Notes under the pieces: generated by a model
Told to the model about the DNA's origin: nothing
What the model saw: only the letters and a program-made list of their open reading frames with translations
Database searches by the model: none
From: Asparagopsis taxiformis
Lineage: Eukaryota > Rhodophyta > Florideophyceae > Bonnemaisoniales > Bonnemaisoniaceae
Length of the DNA stretch: 64,000 nucleotides
Reading direction: 5' to 3'
Assembly: GCA_030407315.1 (NCBI GenBank)
Contig: JALQPE010002554.1
Coordinates: 160,556-224,555 of the forward strand
Made by a program: the position numbers and the translations under genes
Shown here: piece after piece, positions 20,937-30,083 of the stretch
Layout of the letters: each line of letters begins with the position of its first letter
Position numbering within the stretch: the stretch's first letter is position 1

Positions 20937-21656
20937 ATGGTCGTGAATCTAGCTTTGGTTTCACTGCTAGTGACGATTTGTTTGGGCGCGAATTTCACCA
21001 TCCCGATCGATGAACGTGTGGCGGCTCCAAAATGCTCATTCGTCGTACTTCCGCGCTCGCTCTGTTCACGATGCCCACTGCTGCCATACTCGCGCACTGG
21101 AAATTTTGCGCGCGCACAACAAATCTACGACATTGATGATCCGGGGTGTCTGGCGGGAATCCGGAAGTATTCGCAGATGAATCCGTGCGATAAGGTGCGA
21201 AGAAAGCAGTTGAAGAATATGAAAGATCCGATGATGCGGGATCGAATCGGCGTGTTCATGTACTCTGTTTGTGAAACATGCTGCGATTGCATACCTCGTG
21301 GCGCGAGATCGAACCAGTTTCGACGACGCAAACGTAGTGGTTGGACATTATTGACGGAGGTTAACAGAGGAAATTGTCCCGCGCATGCTGTGTACGACTT
21401 GTGCAGAGTTTGGCCAAGTATCCGAAGCGTTGTGAGACCGGGATTGAAACCCAACTTGGACTGGGAGGAGGTTTGTCCGTGGCTGAGAAGCTGGCTTGTA
21501 GGACCGGATAGTCGTGGTTGGCTTACAAATGGAAATGCGGATATGGATTGGAGAATTCGTAGGTTTCTGACACAGTTCAATGCGAATGCGAAGTGTCGGA
21601 AGCAGAAGACGTGGAAAGCTTGCGCAAAGATGGAGCTTGCGCAGGAAAGGATTTGA
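20937..21656 (+). CDS. Secreted cysteine-rich protein, 239 residues, unknown
   Basis: I chose ATG 20937 over the upstream ATG at 20823 because it starts a clean signal peptide, MVVNLALVSLLVTICLG; the 38-residue upstream extension is not signal-like. The mature part has about 15 cysteines, including SLCSRCPLL, a tight cluster VCETCCDCIP, GNCPAH, EEVCPW and AKCRK, plus many Trp and Arg residues. This suggests a disulfide-stabilised extracellular or wall protein. No enzyme motif was found. The basic stretch FRRRKRSGW just after the CxxCCxC cluster could be a proprotein-processing site. Intron-free and intact. Confidence 0.7.
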   Translation: MVVNLALVSLLVTICLGANFTIPIDERVAAPKCSFVVLPRSLCSRCPLLPYSRTGNFARAQQIYDIDDPGCLAGIRKYSQMNPCDKVRRKQLKNMKDPMMRDRIGVFMYSVCETCCDCIPRGARSNQFRRRKRSGWTLLTEVNRGNCPAHAVYDLCRVWPSIRSVVRPGLKPNLDWEEVCPWLRSWLVGPDSRGWLTNGNADMDWRIRRFLTQFNANAKCRKQKTWKACAKMELAQERI

Positions 21657-23751
21657 AGTACATTGGAATTGATAGCGGATGAAGCTAGATCTACAGGTAA
21701 ACTGTTTCTCGATTAAGACGACTATGGTTATCGTACTTTTGGACGTGCTATGTTGCGGTTGTTGAAACGTGTTATGAATGTAGATGACACATCGAGAAAG
21801 TTGAGAAGTGAAAGAGTTGATCATCGCATCGTGCTTCCATGGGCTTCCGACCGGGAAGAAGGATCGCGGAAACCTTTCGACGGTATCGCAAGTTATCTAG
21901 CTGCAGACATCACGACGGAAAACAGTCGCGATTTGAAGTGGAGGTGGCGGTCAATGACAGGACGTTGAGGTCCTGGAATGAGATGCCCTTGAGATTGCAG
22001 GCAATGATAGCAGCGTGGATGTGATAGTTTTCAGGATAAATTTATGATGTCAATTCATATTTGAATTTGAGCAATGAATCTATCATAGAAATAATTGGTT
22101 TATGTCATTTTGAATGATGACCCGTGTGAACTGTTTATTGTGAAATCTTCGGTAAGCCAATCAGACGTGCTACTGGTAGCAGCGCTGTCTGTCAAGATGT
22201 ATTTCAAGATGAAATTCATTGGAGGATATCTATCTGAGATGTGCTGAGAGAAACGTTTCAGAGAAGCCTGTCTGTATGATACGTACAGTATGAAAGCCCT
22301 GGATACATGCGGCCCCGTTCAATTAATTGATCACAATGAAAACTAATTGTACAATTATCAATAATTACTCTCTCGAGAAAAAATTGACTCCTCGGAAATT
22401 TTACTGTGCGGTGGCCAGTTTCCCTAGACAAGCTGCGACTGCCTTGCAGAACCATGACGGCCACAACGGACATGTGCGCAGATTGCTCTACAGCTTTGGA
22501 TTACGCGCTTCTCTTTGAGTTCAAGCTGTGGCGAACCATGAACCATTACGTTGGACCCGAGAACGCCACCTGTTCATGAAAGTTTCCGAACTATTCTCGA
22601 GTTCCCACCTTCTTGTCACCATGACAGCCCACTAGTTCCAACCGCAATCAAGCGATTTCTGGCACCATGGTACCATTGCATCACATATGATGAAAGCCCA
22701 ATATTGTCGCATGCAATTTCTTTGTCACCCGTTTTTCCCGACGAGTCGGTCAAGTAATCTTCCCGTGTAACGCTGTATTCTGCCCAAAAATATTTTAACG
22801 AGACGTTTGATCGAAACACCAGCTTTGGTACAGATGACACGAGAATGTCAATGCTTTGCTTCCGATGGTGACTAGTACCGCGTCTAGCGGTTCCATTGTT
22901 CTGAAACGGGACATTTTGAATGACGCCAGCACTGATGCAAATGATATATTCTATATTATGCCAATCACGACTAACATCACGTGGTCGATGTGATCTCCCT
23001 CATACCAACATGGGAATCAATTTGATTGGCCACGCAATACTTTCATAACGAGGCTTTAGGAAAAGACACCCGATTGATGAGTGACCATGACGGTGCAGAG
23101 ACTACTCCGCATGCAACCTTTATATCATATATCATATTCCCATCCTTTCTGCGACAACAGACGAAAACTACGTTCCACACGGGGAATTTGCACACATGGA
23201 TTACATTTGTTTCCACGATCTCGCTATGGGACGAAACATGACATCTCATCTCGGCGACGGAAAAAATATTTTTCCTTTGCGCGAAGGTTTTGGACTTGGT
23301 CGGGAATTTGAACAGCTACTAGCGCAATTTTTCCGGCTCACGAATCTACTTGCAATGTAGAGTCATACTTTCGTCTAATTCCACTCTCTTGCAAGTCTAC
23401 TCACCCAATCTCTCAACGCAATTCCTGCTCTTGAAGCAACAAGACAACATGTCTATGGCTTGGATGAGCAACGGGAGATTATCTGTCGTCATAGAAGCTT
23501 TCAGATTGCGGAAATCTCATATCATTCTAAGGAAGAACTATGCTTCAACCAGATTCAATCTCGAATAGTATAGTAACTGTCACTCGGTATTACGCCCTGT
23601 AACCATACATCCCTAAAAGCAACTTGAAGCGCCCATAACCTTCGGGTCTCGAATATTTAAGCTCACGCTGGCTGGCAGAACTTCGTCTGATCGATACATC
23701 CATCCACCCACTAAAGAAAGAAGTCATCACAACAAACCGCTGAATTGAATC
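21657..23751. other. Long region without a convincing gene
   Basis: Short ORFs only. 21839-22024 (ending WNEMPLRLQAMIAAWM) has a somewhat protein-like composition but no partner or motif. At about 23650 AATATTTAAG and the tract before ATG 23752 look like the promoter of the next gene. Confidence 0.4.
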
Positions 23752-23939
23752 ATGAGAGTAACTGTCTTCGTTCTCCTAATGTGTATCCTGATATCCGCCA
23801 CATTTTCCGTAAATGTTCTCACCTCAGGGCGCCGTTTACGACGTTTGCGAAATGCACCCAACCCATGCTCTTCCGACTGTGTGACAAAGATGAAAGCAAA
23901 GAAACTGTGCAATTTGGTTGGAGCTGTTGAGAGAGGCTG
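23752..23939 (+). pseudogene. Secreted cysteine-rich small protein, 5' part, split by retrotransposon
   Basis: ATG 23752 starts a signal peptide (MRVTVFVLLMCILISATFS), then a basic segment (SGRRLRRLRN), then cysteines in PCSSDCVTK and KLCNLV. After 62 codons plus two bases the frame meets the LTR at 23940. The 3' part lies at 29943-30083 in the matching frame and adds further cysteines. The uninterrupted gene would have coded for about 107 residues. Small, secreted, basic and cysteine-rich suggests an antimicrobial- or defence-type peptide or another extracellular protein; no family was recognised. Confidence 0.7.
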
Positions 23940-24301
23940 TGTAACGAACTGAAGCTGATGCCAGCAATGGCCAGCATAAACTAGTGTATTCTAGACACTA
24001 CAAGTTACACTAAGTTTACTCATATACTATAGGCTGCTAGAAAGTAACTTGCTGTTACGCCTAGAAGTATCTAGTTGGCTATGTCATCGAGTGATGTCAT
24101 GATGGCATCATGTTAGATTTATTTTGATGACATAATTTTATTTAGATTAGTATTTTCTAGAATTAGTTCGACATCGAACTACAATTCTATGGTGGGTATA
24201 AAAAAGGCATGGTCAACTCCGGTCTTGGGGGATCGGAGGCATCATCGATCATTCAACGAAAACAACTACCACTCAGCTATCCCGTATACACATTCGTTTC
24301 A
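23940..24301 (+). repeat. 5' LTR of the 23.9-kb chromovirus (362 bp)
   Basis: Begins TGTAACGAACTG and ends ATTCGTTTCA. A TATA box (TATAAAAAA, 24197-24205) lies near the 3' third. The ORF that starts in it at 24209 is chance. Confidence 0.95.
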
Positions 24302-24302
24302 C

Positions 24303-24314
24303 TGGTAGCATCGC
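24303..24314 (+). other. Primer binding site (initiator tRNA-Met-like)
   Basis: TGGTAGCATCGC begins one base after the 5' LTR. Its first eight bases are complementary to TGCTACCA, the 3' end of many eukaryotic initiator tRNA-Met molecules, the usual primer of chromoviruses. Confidence 0.7.
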
Positions 24315-24402
24315 TTTCTACGGGCGCACTGAGTGAGCAGTTCGGCAAACGCCGGCCGACTGCAAGCTCTTGGCTGAAAAGCCATCGTTGGGAGTTATTG
24401 AA

Positions 24403-24603
24403 CACCTGAGGGCAGGAGTGCCAGGTGTAAGAACTGTAGTGTCTCCTACCCCTTGAGCAAGGGTAAGTTACCTGAGGGCAGGAAGGCCAGGTAACTAAGG
24501 GCCTACAGGAGGGACTGTAAGTGGTCAACCCGAGGGCAGGAGAGCCGGGTTGTACCTGAGGGCAGGAGGGCCAGGTGGTGTCTGAGGGCTGGAGAGCCAG
24601 ACA
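24403..24603 (+). ncRNA. Array of five covarying hairpins in the chromovirus leader
   Basis: Five units share a core GAGGGCxGGAxxGCC flanked by arms that differ between units but stay complementary within each: CACCT/AGGTG (24403-24427), AGTTACCT/AGGTAACT (24466-24496), CAACCC/GGGTTG (24526-24552), ACCT/AGGT (24554-24576), TGTCT/AGACA (24579-24603). Each would fold as an outer stem, a GAG bulge, an inner GGC/GCC stem and a purine-rich loop. In the fifth the inner stem gains a T-A pair (GGCT/AGCC). A sixth different hairpin (TACCCCTT...AAGGGTA) lies at about 24447-24465. The place, between primer site and gag, is where retroelements keep packaging and dimerisation signals. Confidence 0.75.
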
Positions 24604-25103
24604 TCCCACTTACAGAACCTAGATCGGAAGTCTAGCTTCCTGGAGGGATTCTTGATTCTCAAGACTATCCTCTGACCAGTCCTGTGCTGTCGCCAATTGT
24701 ATTCCCTATACATCCTATTCCACTTGTTGGCTGTTAGCTAGGTGGACCGACAGGGTCACGGATACGGGTAACGCAGGCTTGATAGGGGTAAGGACTTGGA
24801 CTAAGAGGGGTGGAGAGGAGATAGGAAAACTTGAGGAAAGTTGGGTACGGTCGACTCGCGAAACTTTCTTATAGGGTAAGGACACCGAAGGGTTTACATC
24901 GTAAACTGGTGGGGATATCCCGAACGGATCGTTGAACCACATTCCCTGGGGTGGGTGTGATCAGAGTGCTGAAATTCCTCTCTCCGCGGGTAGAGGACCC
25001 GTCGTCAAAGGACGAATCCTTTCAAAAATTAGAAACTGGAAATTTGTTGTTGAAGAAGAAAGAAGTTTTTTAAGGTTTTAAGTTTGGGAAGAACACTGTC
25101 ATT

Positions 25104-25871
25104 ATGTCGTTATTGAAGCCCAATAAGCCCCCGACATTCGATGGAACGCGTGATGCGTTTACTGTTCGGACGTGGCTACACTCTGTTGGAAGGTACATTT
25201 CTCTCATTCAGGTAGGCTCGGATGCAGAAATATCCGATAAACAAGCTATTGATTTCGCTTCGACGTTCATGACAGGGGTGGCTGCCAACTGGTGGTTTAC
25301 CGTTGTCAACGGAGCGAAAATGCCTGATTCTTGGGAGGCCTTCTCAAACCTGGTTATTCAAGAGTTTGTTCCTCAAGATAGTGCTGTTAGAGCTCGCGAT
25401 AAGCTCAGCAAGTTGAAACAGAAAACAAGCGTTTCTGCCTATCTTTCCGAGTTTAGGAACATCGTAATCAATATCCAGGATATGAGTGAGGGTGAGAAGT
25501 TGGCTCGTTTCTGTGAAGGTCTCAAGTCTCATATTCTTCTTGATGTTCGCAAGAACAATCCATCGGACCTTGATGCCGCTGCAAATATTGCTCTTAGCGT
25601 TGATGGTGCTTATTACGGAGCTGGGTTCTATACAGGAAAAGTTGTTCCTTCAAGTTATTCCGGGTACGCTCCCATGGAAATCGGCAACTTCGAGAAAAGC
25701 CATTCCATGAATGCCCAGAAGAGGAAGGATATTCGTGAGAACCTATGCTTTGTATGTCACAAGCCCGGTTGCAGAGCGTATAGGCACAAAGGGGAAGTCA
25801 AGAAGAGGCTTAATACGAACAACACTCAGGTTCATTGGGGAGCACCAAGTTCCTTTCCACAGGAAAACTAG
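25104..25871 (+). CDS. Chromovirus Gag (255 residues)
   Basis: ATG 25104 opens a frame with FDGTRDAFTVRTWLHSVGRY and AANWWFTVVNGAKMPDSWEA, the typical retrotransposon gag capsid region, then a helical part (SVSAYLSEFRNIVINI, EGEKLARFCEGLKSHIL). Near the C-terminus is a cysteine motif CFVCHKPGCRAYRH, spaced like a zinc knuckle but with Cys and His exchanged in the last two positions (CX2CX4CX4H in place of CX2CX4HX4C). The stop TAG at 25869 directly follows GAA AAC. Gag assembles the particle and binds RNA. Confidence 0.85.
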   Translation: MSLLKPNKPPTFDGTRDAFTVRTWLHSVGRYISLIQVGSDAEISDKQAIDFASTFMTGVAANWWFTVVNGAKMPDSWEAFSNLVIQEFVPQDSAVRARDKLSKLKQKTSVSAYLSEFRNIVINIQDMSEGEKLARFCEGLKSHILLDVRKNNPSDLDAAANIALSVDGAYYGAGFYTGKVVPSSYSGYAPMEIGNFEKSHSMNAQKRKDIRENLCFVCHKPGCRAYRHKGEVKKRLNTNNTQVHWGAPSSFPQEN

Positions 25872-28800
25872 TCGGTCCTCCTAAAAACAAGTCGTACGCT
25901 CAGGATGGACCTGAAAGGAGTGTGAATGTTCGATGCGCTGATGCGCAAGTTAAGAGACCAGAAAAGCCAGGAAGGGCTGTTCCAAGGCAGGAGAAGGGCC
26001 GTGTAGAGCCGAGAGTCTTGGAAGCTGAATCAAATACTATTGTTGGGAAAGAAAGCATCACTACTGATGAACCTATACCAGTAGATCCATTATTGGTTTT
26101 CCATGGAAAGTTGAACGGATTACCAGTCCAAGTATTGAAAGATGATGGATGCAATACCAACGTAGTAGGGGCCGAGTTTCTGAGGAAGCAGAAATCTCGA
26201 GGAAATTTCATGATTCAGAAAGAGAAAATACAAGTCTCACACTCTCGAAAAGGTTCCACGGAAGAAGCATCTGAAGTAATCATCAAAGGAACATTGAATA
26301 TGGGTTCACATACCTATACATCAAATTGGGTTGTTGCCAATTGTAGGTATGATGTTCTTTTGGGGATGCCATGGCATGTCGCCCACAATCCAGTTATCGA
26401 TTACAAGAAAAGGATTGTGAAATGTGGCCATCAGTTGCTTCACGCCTGTAAAGATCCTGATGATCCAAGGATTCATGTGACGAATCTTGGAGTGAGAAAA
26501 TTCAGAAAAATGTTACGGAACAGGAAGAACAGTAATGACTTTGAAGTGTATCAAGTGTTCGAAAAGGAAAATATTCAGGGAATGAAAGGTTCCAAACACA
26601 GTGAGAGGTTGGGGAAGTTACTGACAAAGTACCAGGAAGTGTTCAGAAGTGATCTTCCAGATGGACTTCCTCCCAAGCGAACAGTAGATCACGCGATCGA
26701 TGTTCAGAAAGATGCTAAACCTCCACTGAGACCTCTATTTCAGCTGTCTCCCGCGGAACTAAGAGCAGCTAAAGAATATGTCGAGGAACTGCTGAAGAAA
26801 GGAAAAATAAGATCAAGTAAGTCACCTTATGGAGCTCCTCTGTTCTTTGTCAAAGAGAAAGAAAAACTTCGTGGAGTAGTCGATTATCGAGCTTTGAATC
26901 GAATCACGAAGAGGAACAATGCTCCATTGCCGAGATCTGATGAAATGTTTGATCGCCTTGGGGGATCAAAATATTTTTCAAAACTAGACCTCAAGACGGG
27001 GTTCCATCAGATCAGGGTGAAGCCGGAAGACATCGAGAAAACAGCGTTTAATACAAAATATGGGCAGTTCGAATATCTTGTCATGCCTATGGGTTTGTGT
27101 AACGCTCCTGCAACGTTTCAGACCTTGATGAACCAGATTTTCTATGATTGCATTGATGTTTTCTTGGTTGTTTACATGGATGATCTACTAGTATTCAGCA
27201 AGACGGAAGAGGAACATTTTCGGAATTTGGAAACTGTATTGGAACGTCTGAAAAGAAATGAATTGTACGTTTCTCCAAAGAAATGTGAATTCCTTCAGAC
27301 AGAGATCGACTTCTTGGGATTTTTGGTTGGTAGAGACGGCATCAGGGTTAATCCTGAAAAGGTTAACGTCCTTAAAACCTGGCCAAAACCAAAATCATTG
27401 ACAGAGTTGAGAAGTTTCCTTGGTCTCTTACAGTTTTTCCGAAGGTTCATTCCGAAATTCTCTGGGATTGCGGCTCCATTGACGGATCTGACGAAGAAAG
27501 GAAAGGGTATTGGACATTGGGATGAAATCTGTGATGAAGCTTTCCAAAAGTTGAAAGATGCAATGATTCAGGCTCCAATATTAGTTGCACCTGATTGGAG
27601 AAAGGCCTTCCGAGGTCATGTTGATGCATCTCAGCTCGCTGTTGGTGGTACTCTAACTCAGCTGGACGAGAATGGGAAGGATCGTGTTATTGCCTTCTAC
27701 TCAAAGAAGTTATCATCCACTGAGGCAGATTATACAGCGAATGACCGAGAACTTTTGGCTTTGATTTGTTTCTTGGAAAGATTTCGATGTTACCTCGAAG
27801 GAGTTGAATTTGAAATATTCACAGACAACCAAGTGCTAAAGAGTTTCTTTTCGAAAGCCAAGTTGAGTCGAAAAGAAGCGAGATGGTTGGAAACTCTAGG
27901 TAACTTTGGTATATTCCCGATAACCCTCAAACCTGGAAAGATTCATGTATTGGGTGATGTTTTATCAAGGGCTCCTCACGTTATAAATGGGCGAAATGCT
28001 TCATTTAGCAATATTGAAGTACCTGAAATCAATTTTGAGGATATTGTAACCCGATATGATGATGACCAGTTCTTCGGACCAGTGGTAAGAGCCATGGAAG
28101 GAGATTTTCCTGAAGATGAGATTCAGAAACGGAAACTGGAAAAGATCATACCATTGTTTTGTCGTGAACGGGCGAGGCTATTTCACAATGGAAAGTTGTG
28201 TGTACCGAGAAGGTCTGTGTCCAGTATTTTGCAAATGGCACATGACTCTAGGATAAGCGGTCATTTCAAGTTCTTGAAGACGCTAGCAAGACTTGAAAAA
28301 TTCCATTGGAGACACAAAGCCCGGGATGTCCGGAAGTATGTGGAGGGATGCATGAAGTGTCAGCAATACAAAGACTCTAATCAGAAGAAGTTGACTGATC
28401 CAACTTCTTTAGAGATTCCTGAGAGAAGATGGGGATCTCTAGCAACCGACTTTATCGTAAGTCTACCCAAGACAAAAGACGGTTATGATGCCATAACTAC
28501 CTGGGTAGACCGGTTGACGAGAAGAGTTCATTTTATCAAGTCAAGAGGTACTGACACTGCTGAGGATGTTGCGAATGCATTCTTCTCCAACATATTCAAG
28601 CTTCATGGACTTCCTGACAATGTGGTATCGGATCGAGATAGAAAGTTTACATCCAAGTTTTGGGATTGTTTGATGGAACTTTGTGGCGTTAAGCTCAAGA
28701 TGTCTACGAGCAGGCACCCACAGACGGATGGCACGTCCGAAATCATGAATCGGATGATTGAGAACTATCTTCGGTGCTATTGTTCCTATAACCAAGACAA

Positions 28801-29539
28801 TTGGGATGAACTTCTACCATCTGCAGAGTTTTCCTACAATTCTGCTGTTTCTGAAGATCTAGGTATGTCCCCTTTTGAGCTGGACCTGGGATGGATTCCA
28901 AAGTCTCCTTTGGACTTTGTGTCTGGAAATGAGATACCTGTGCAAAGTGTTGAGGAATTCAAGAAACGGCTTACAGCTTCTCTTGAAGATGCTAAGTACT
29001 CTTACAACATTGCGAAAGCAGCACAGAGTGCGTATGCCTCCAGAAAGTTCAAGGATCCAGACTATAGGGTGGGATCCAAGTTATGGATTAACAGGTCTTT
29101 GTTCAGGGATGCATACTCCCAGTCTCAGGAAAAGGAGAAGTTGACAGCAAGACGTTTTGGACCGTTTGTTGTGAAGGAATTGATAGGCAAAAATGCAGTT
29201 AGGTTGGATCTTCCTGATCATATCAAGATTCATCCTGTTGTTAATGTCAGCCACACAATTCCTCATATAGAACAACCGAGTGATATTGCTGCTCCAATAC
29301 CTCCTGTACCGGCCCCTGTCCCTGCTATTGAAGGTGATGAAATCGAGGTTGAAGCGATCTTGAATCATAGAAAAAGAGGACGAGGATATCAGTTCCTAAC
29401 CTTGATGAAAGGTAGTCCTACGCATGATGCTTCATGGCAACCTACGAGGGATTTCATAGACAGAGATGGCACGAAGACTGGAATATGGTTAGAATACATC
29501 CGAAAGAAGAATATTCTACCGGAATATCATGATGAATAA
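25835..29539 (+). CDS. Chromovirus Pol: protease, RT, RNase H, integrase, chromodomain
   Basis: The frame is -1 to gag and open from 25814. Its first codon at 25835 is TTG, not ATG, so translation by frameshift is likely. Domains in order: basic linker; protease with LKDDGCNTNVVG near residue 100 (DDG where DTG or DSG is usual); RT with KYFSKLDLKTGFHQI and catalytic VVYMDDLLVF near 445; RNase H with GHVDASQLAVGG near 595 and FTDNQVLKSF; integrase zinc domain HDSRISGHF...CMKCQQYK near 800-835; catalytic Asp in LATDFIVSLP, Asp in VSDRDRKF, Glu in GTSEIMNRM; GPF module near 1108; chromodomain with EVEAILNHRKRGRGYQFL and DASWQP near 1170-1210. Full length, no stops. Confidence 0.95.
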   Translation: MGSTKFLSTGKLVGPPKNKSYAQDGPERSVNVRCADAQVKRPEKPGRAVPRQEKGRVEPRVLEAESNTIVGKESITTDEPIPVDPLLVFHGKLNGLPVQVLKDDGCNTNVVGAEFLRKQKSRGNFMIQKEKIQVSHSRKGSTEEASEVIIKGTLNMGSHTYTSNWVVANCRYDVLLGMPWHVAHNPVIDYKKRIVKCGHQLLHACKDPDDPRIHVTNLGVRKFRKMLRNRKNSNDFEVYQVFEKENIQGMKGSKHSERLGKLLTKYQEVFRSDLPDGLPPKRTVDHAIDVQKDAKPPLRPLFQLSPAELRAAKEYVEELLKKGKIRSSKSPYGAPLFFVKEKEKLRGVVDYRALNRITKRNNAPLPRSDEMFDRLGGSKYFSKLDLKTGFHQIRVKPEDIEKTAFNTKYGQFEYLVMPMGLCNAPATFQTLMNQIFYDCIDVFLVVYMDDLLVFSKTEEEHFRNLETVLERLKRNELYVSPKKCEFLQTEIDFLGFLVGRDGIRVNPEKVNVLKTWPKPKSLTELRSFLGLLQFFRRFIPKFSGIAAPLTDLTKKGKGIGHWDEICDEAFQKLKDAMIQAPILVAPDWRKAFRGHVDASQLAVGGTLTQLDENGKDRVIAFYSKKLSSTEADYTANDRELLALICFLERFRCYLEGVEFEIFTDNQVLKSFFSKAKLSRKEARWLETLGNFGIFPITLKPGKIHVLGDVLSRAPHVINGRNASFSNIEVPEINFEDIVTRYDDDQFFGPVVRAMEGDFPEDEIQKRKLEKIIPLFCRERARLFHNGKLCVPRRSVSSILQMAHDSRISGHFKFLKTLARLEKFHWRHKARDVRKYVEGCMKCQQYKDSNQKKLTDPTSLEIPERRWGSLATDFIVSLPKTKDGYDAITTWVDRLTRRVHFIKSRGTDTAEDVANAFFSNIFKLHGLPDNVVSDRDRKFTSKFWDCLMELCGVKLKMSTSRHPQTDGTSEIMNRMIENYLRCYCSYNQDNWDELLPSAEFSYNSAVSEDLGMSPFELDLGWIPKSPLDFVSGNEIPVQSVEEFKKRLTASLEDAKYSYNIAKAAQSAYASRKFKDPDYRVGSKLWINRSLFRDAYSQSQEKEKLTARRFGPFVVKELIGKNAVRLDLPDHIKIHPVVNVSHTIPHIEQPSDIAAPIPPVPAPVPAIEGDEIEVEAILNHRKRGRGYQFLTLMKGSPTHDASWQPTRDFIDRDGTKTGIWLEYIRKKNILPEYHDE

Positions 29540-29564
29540 CTATGTTGATGAGGACATCAACTGT

Positions 29565-29580
29565 GTGAGGGGGGGAATAG
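29565..29580 (+). other. Polypurine tract of the chromovirus
   Basis: GTGAGGGGGGGAATAG lies immediately before the 3' LTR, the usual place for the plus-strand primer. Confidence 0.85.
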
Positions 29581-29942
29581 TGTAACGAACTGAAGCTGAT
29601 GCCAGCAATGGCCAGCATAAACTAGTTTATTCTAGACACTACAAGTTACACTAAGTTTACTCATATACTATAGGCTGCTAGAAAGTAACTTGCTGTTACG
29701 CCTAGAAGTATCTAGTTGGCTATGTCATCGAGTGATGTCATGATGGCAGCATGTTAGATTTATTTTGATGACATAATTTTATTTAGATTAGTATTTTCTA
29801 GAATTAGTTCGACATCGAACTACAATTCTATGGTGGGTATAAAAAAGGCATGGTCAACTCCGGTCTTGGGGGATCGGAGGCATCATCGATCATTCAACGA
29901 AAACAACTACCACTCAGCTATCCCGTATACACATTCGTTTCA
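29581..29942 (+). repeat. 3' LTR of the 23.9-kb chromovirus (362 bp)
   Basis: Same length as the 5' copy and two mismatches from it; followed by the target duplication GGCTG. Confidence 0.95.
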
Positions 29943-30083
29943 GGCTGTAAGGTGAAGGCTTGTCGTCGTGGATACCGGTGCGAGGAGTACAAAAATTATT
30001 CTTCTACTCCTTCAGGGATAGGGGTTCGTCATTTTAAGTTTCCCAAATCTGTTATAGTTTCCTTCGTTGTAGTCTTACCTTGA
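29943..30083 (+). pseudogene. 3' part of the split secreted cysteine-rich gene
   Basis: After the duplicated GGCTG the frame continues with CKVKACRRGYRCEEYKN, three more cysteines in a basic context, then a hydrophobic tail (SVIVSFVVVLP) and a stop at 30081-30083. The phase agrees exactly with the 5' part at 23939. The hydrophobic end might be a GPI-type signal, or the true exon may end earlier. Confidence 0.65.

Larger units (their letters stand above)
23940..29942 (+). mobile_element. Ty3/gypsy chromovirus, near intact, in a host gene
   Basis: Two 362-bp LTRs differ at only two positions that I can see (about 23987 and 24107 against 29628 and 29748). The 5-bp target duplication GGCTG is at 23935-23939 and 29943-29947. 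Primer site, structured leader, gag, pol in the -1 frame with full domain set, C-terminal chromodomain and polypurine tract are all present. It is a recent, possibly autonomous insertion. Confidence 0.95.

Noticed and set aside
24403..24603. CRISPR-like or tandem-repeat reading of the five leader units
   Set aside because: Spacing is irregular, the units are self-complementary with covarying arms, and they lie inside a retrotransposon leader; an RNA structure fits better.
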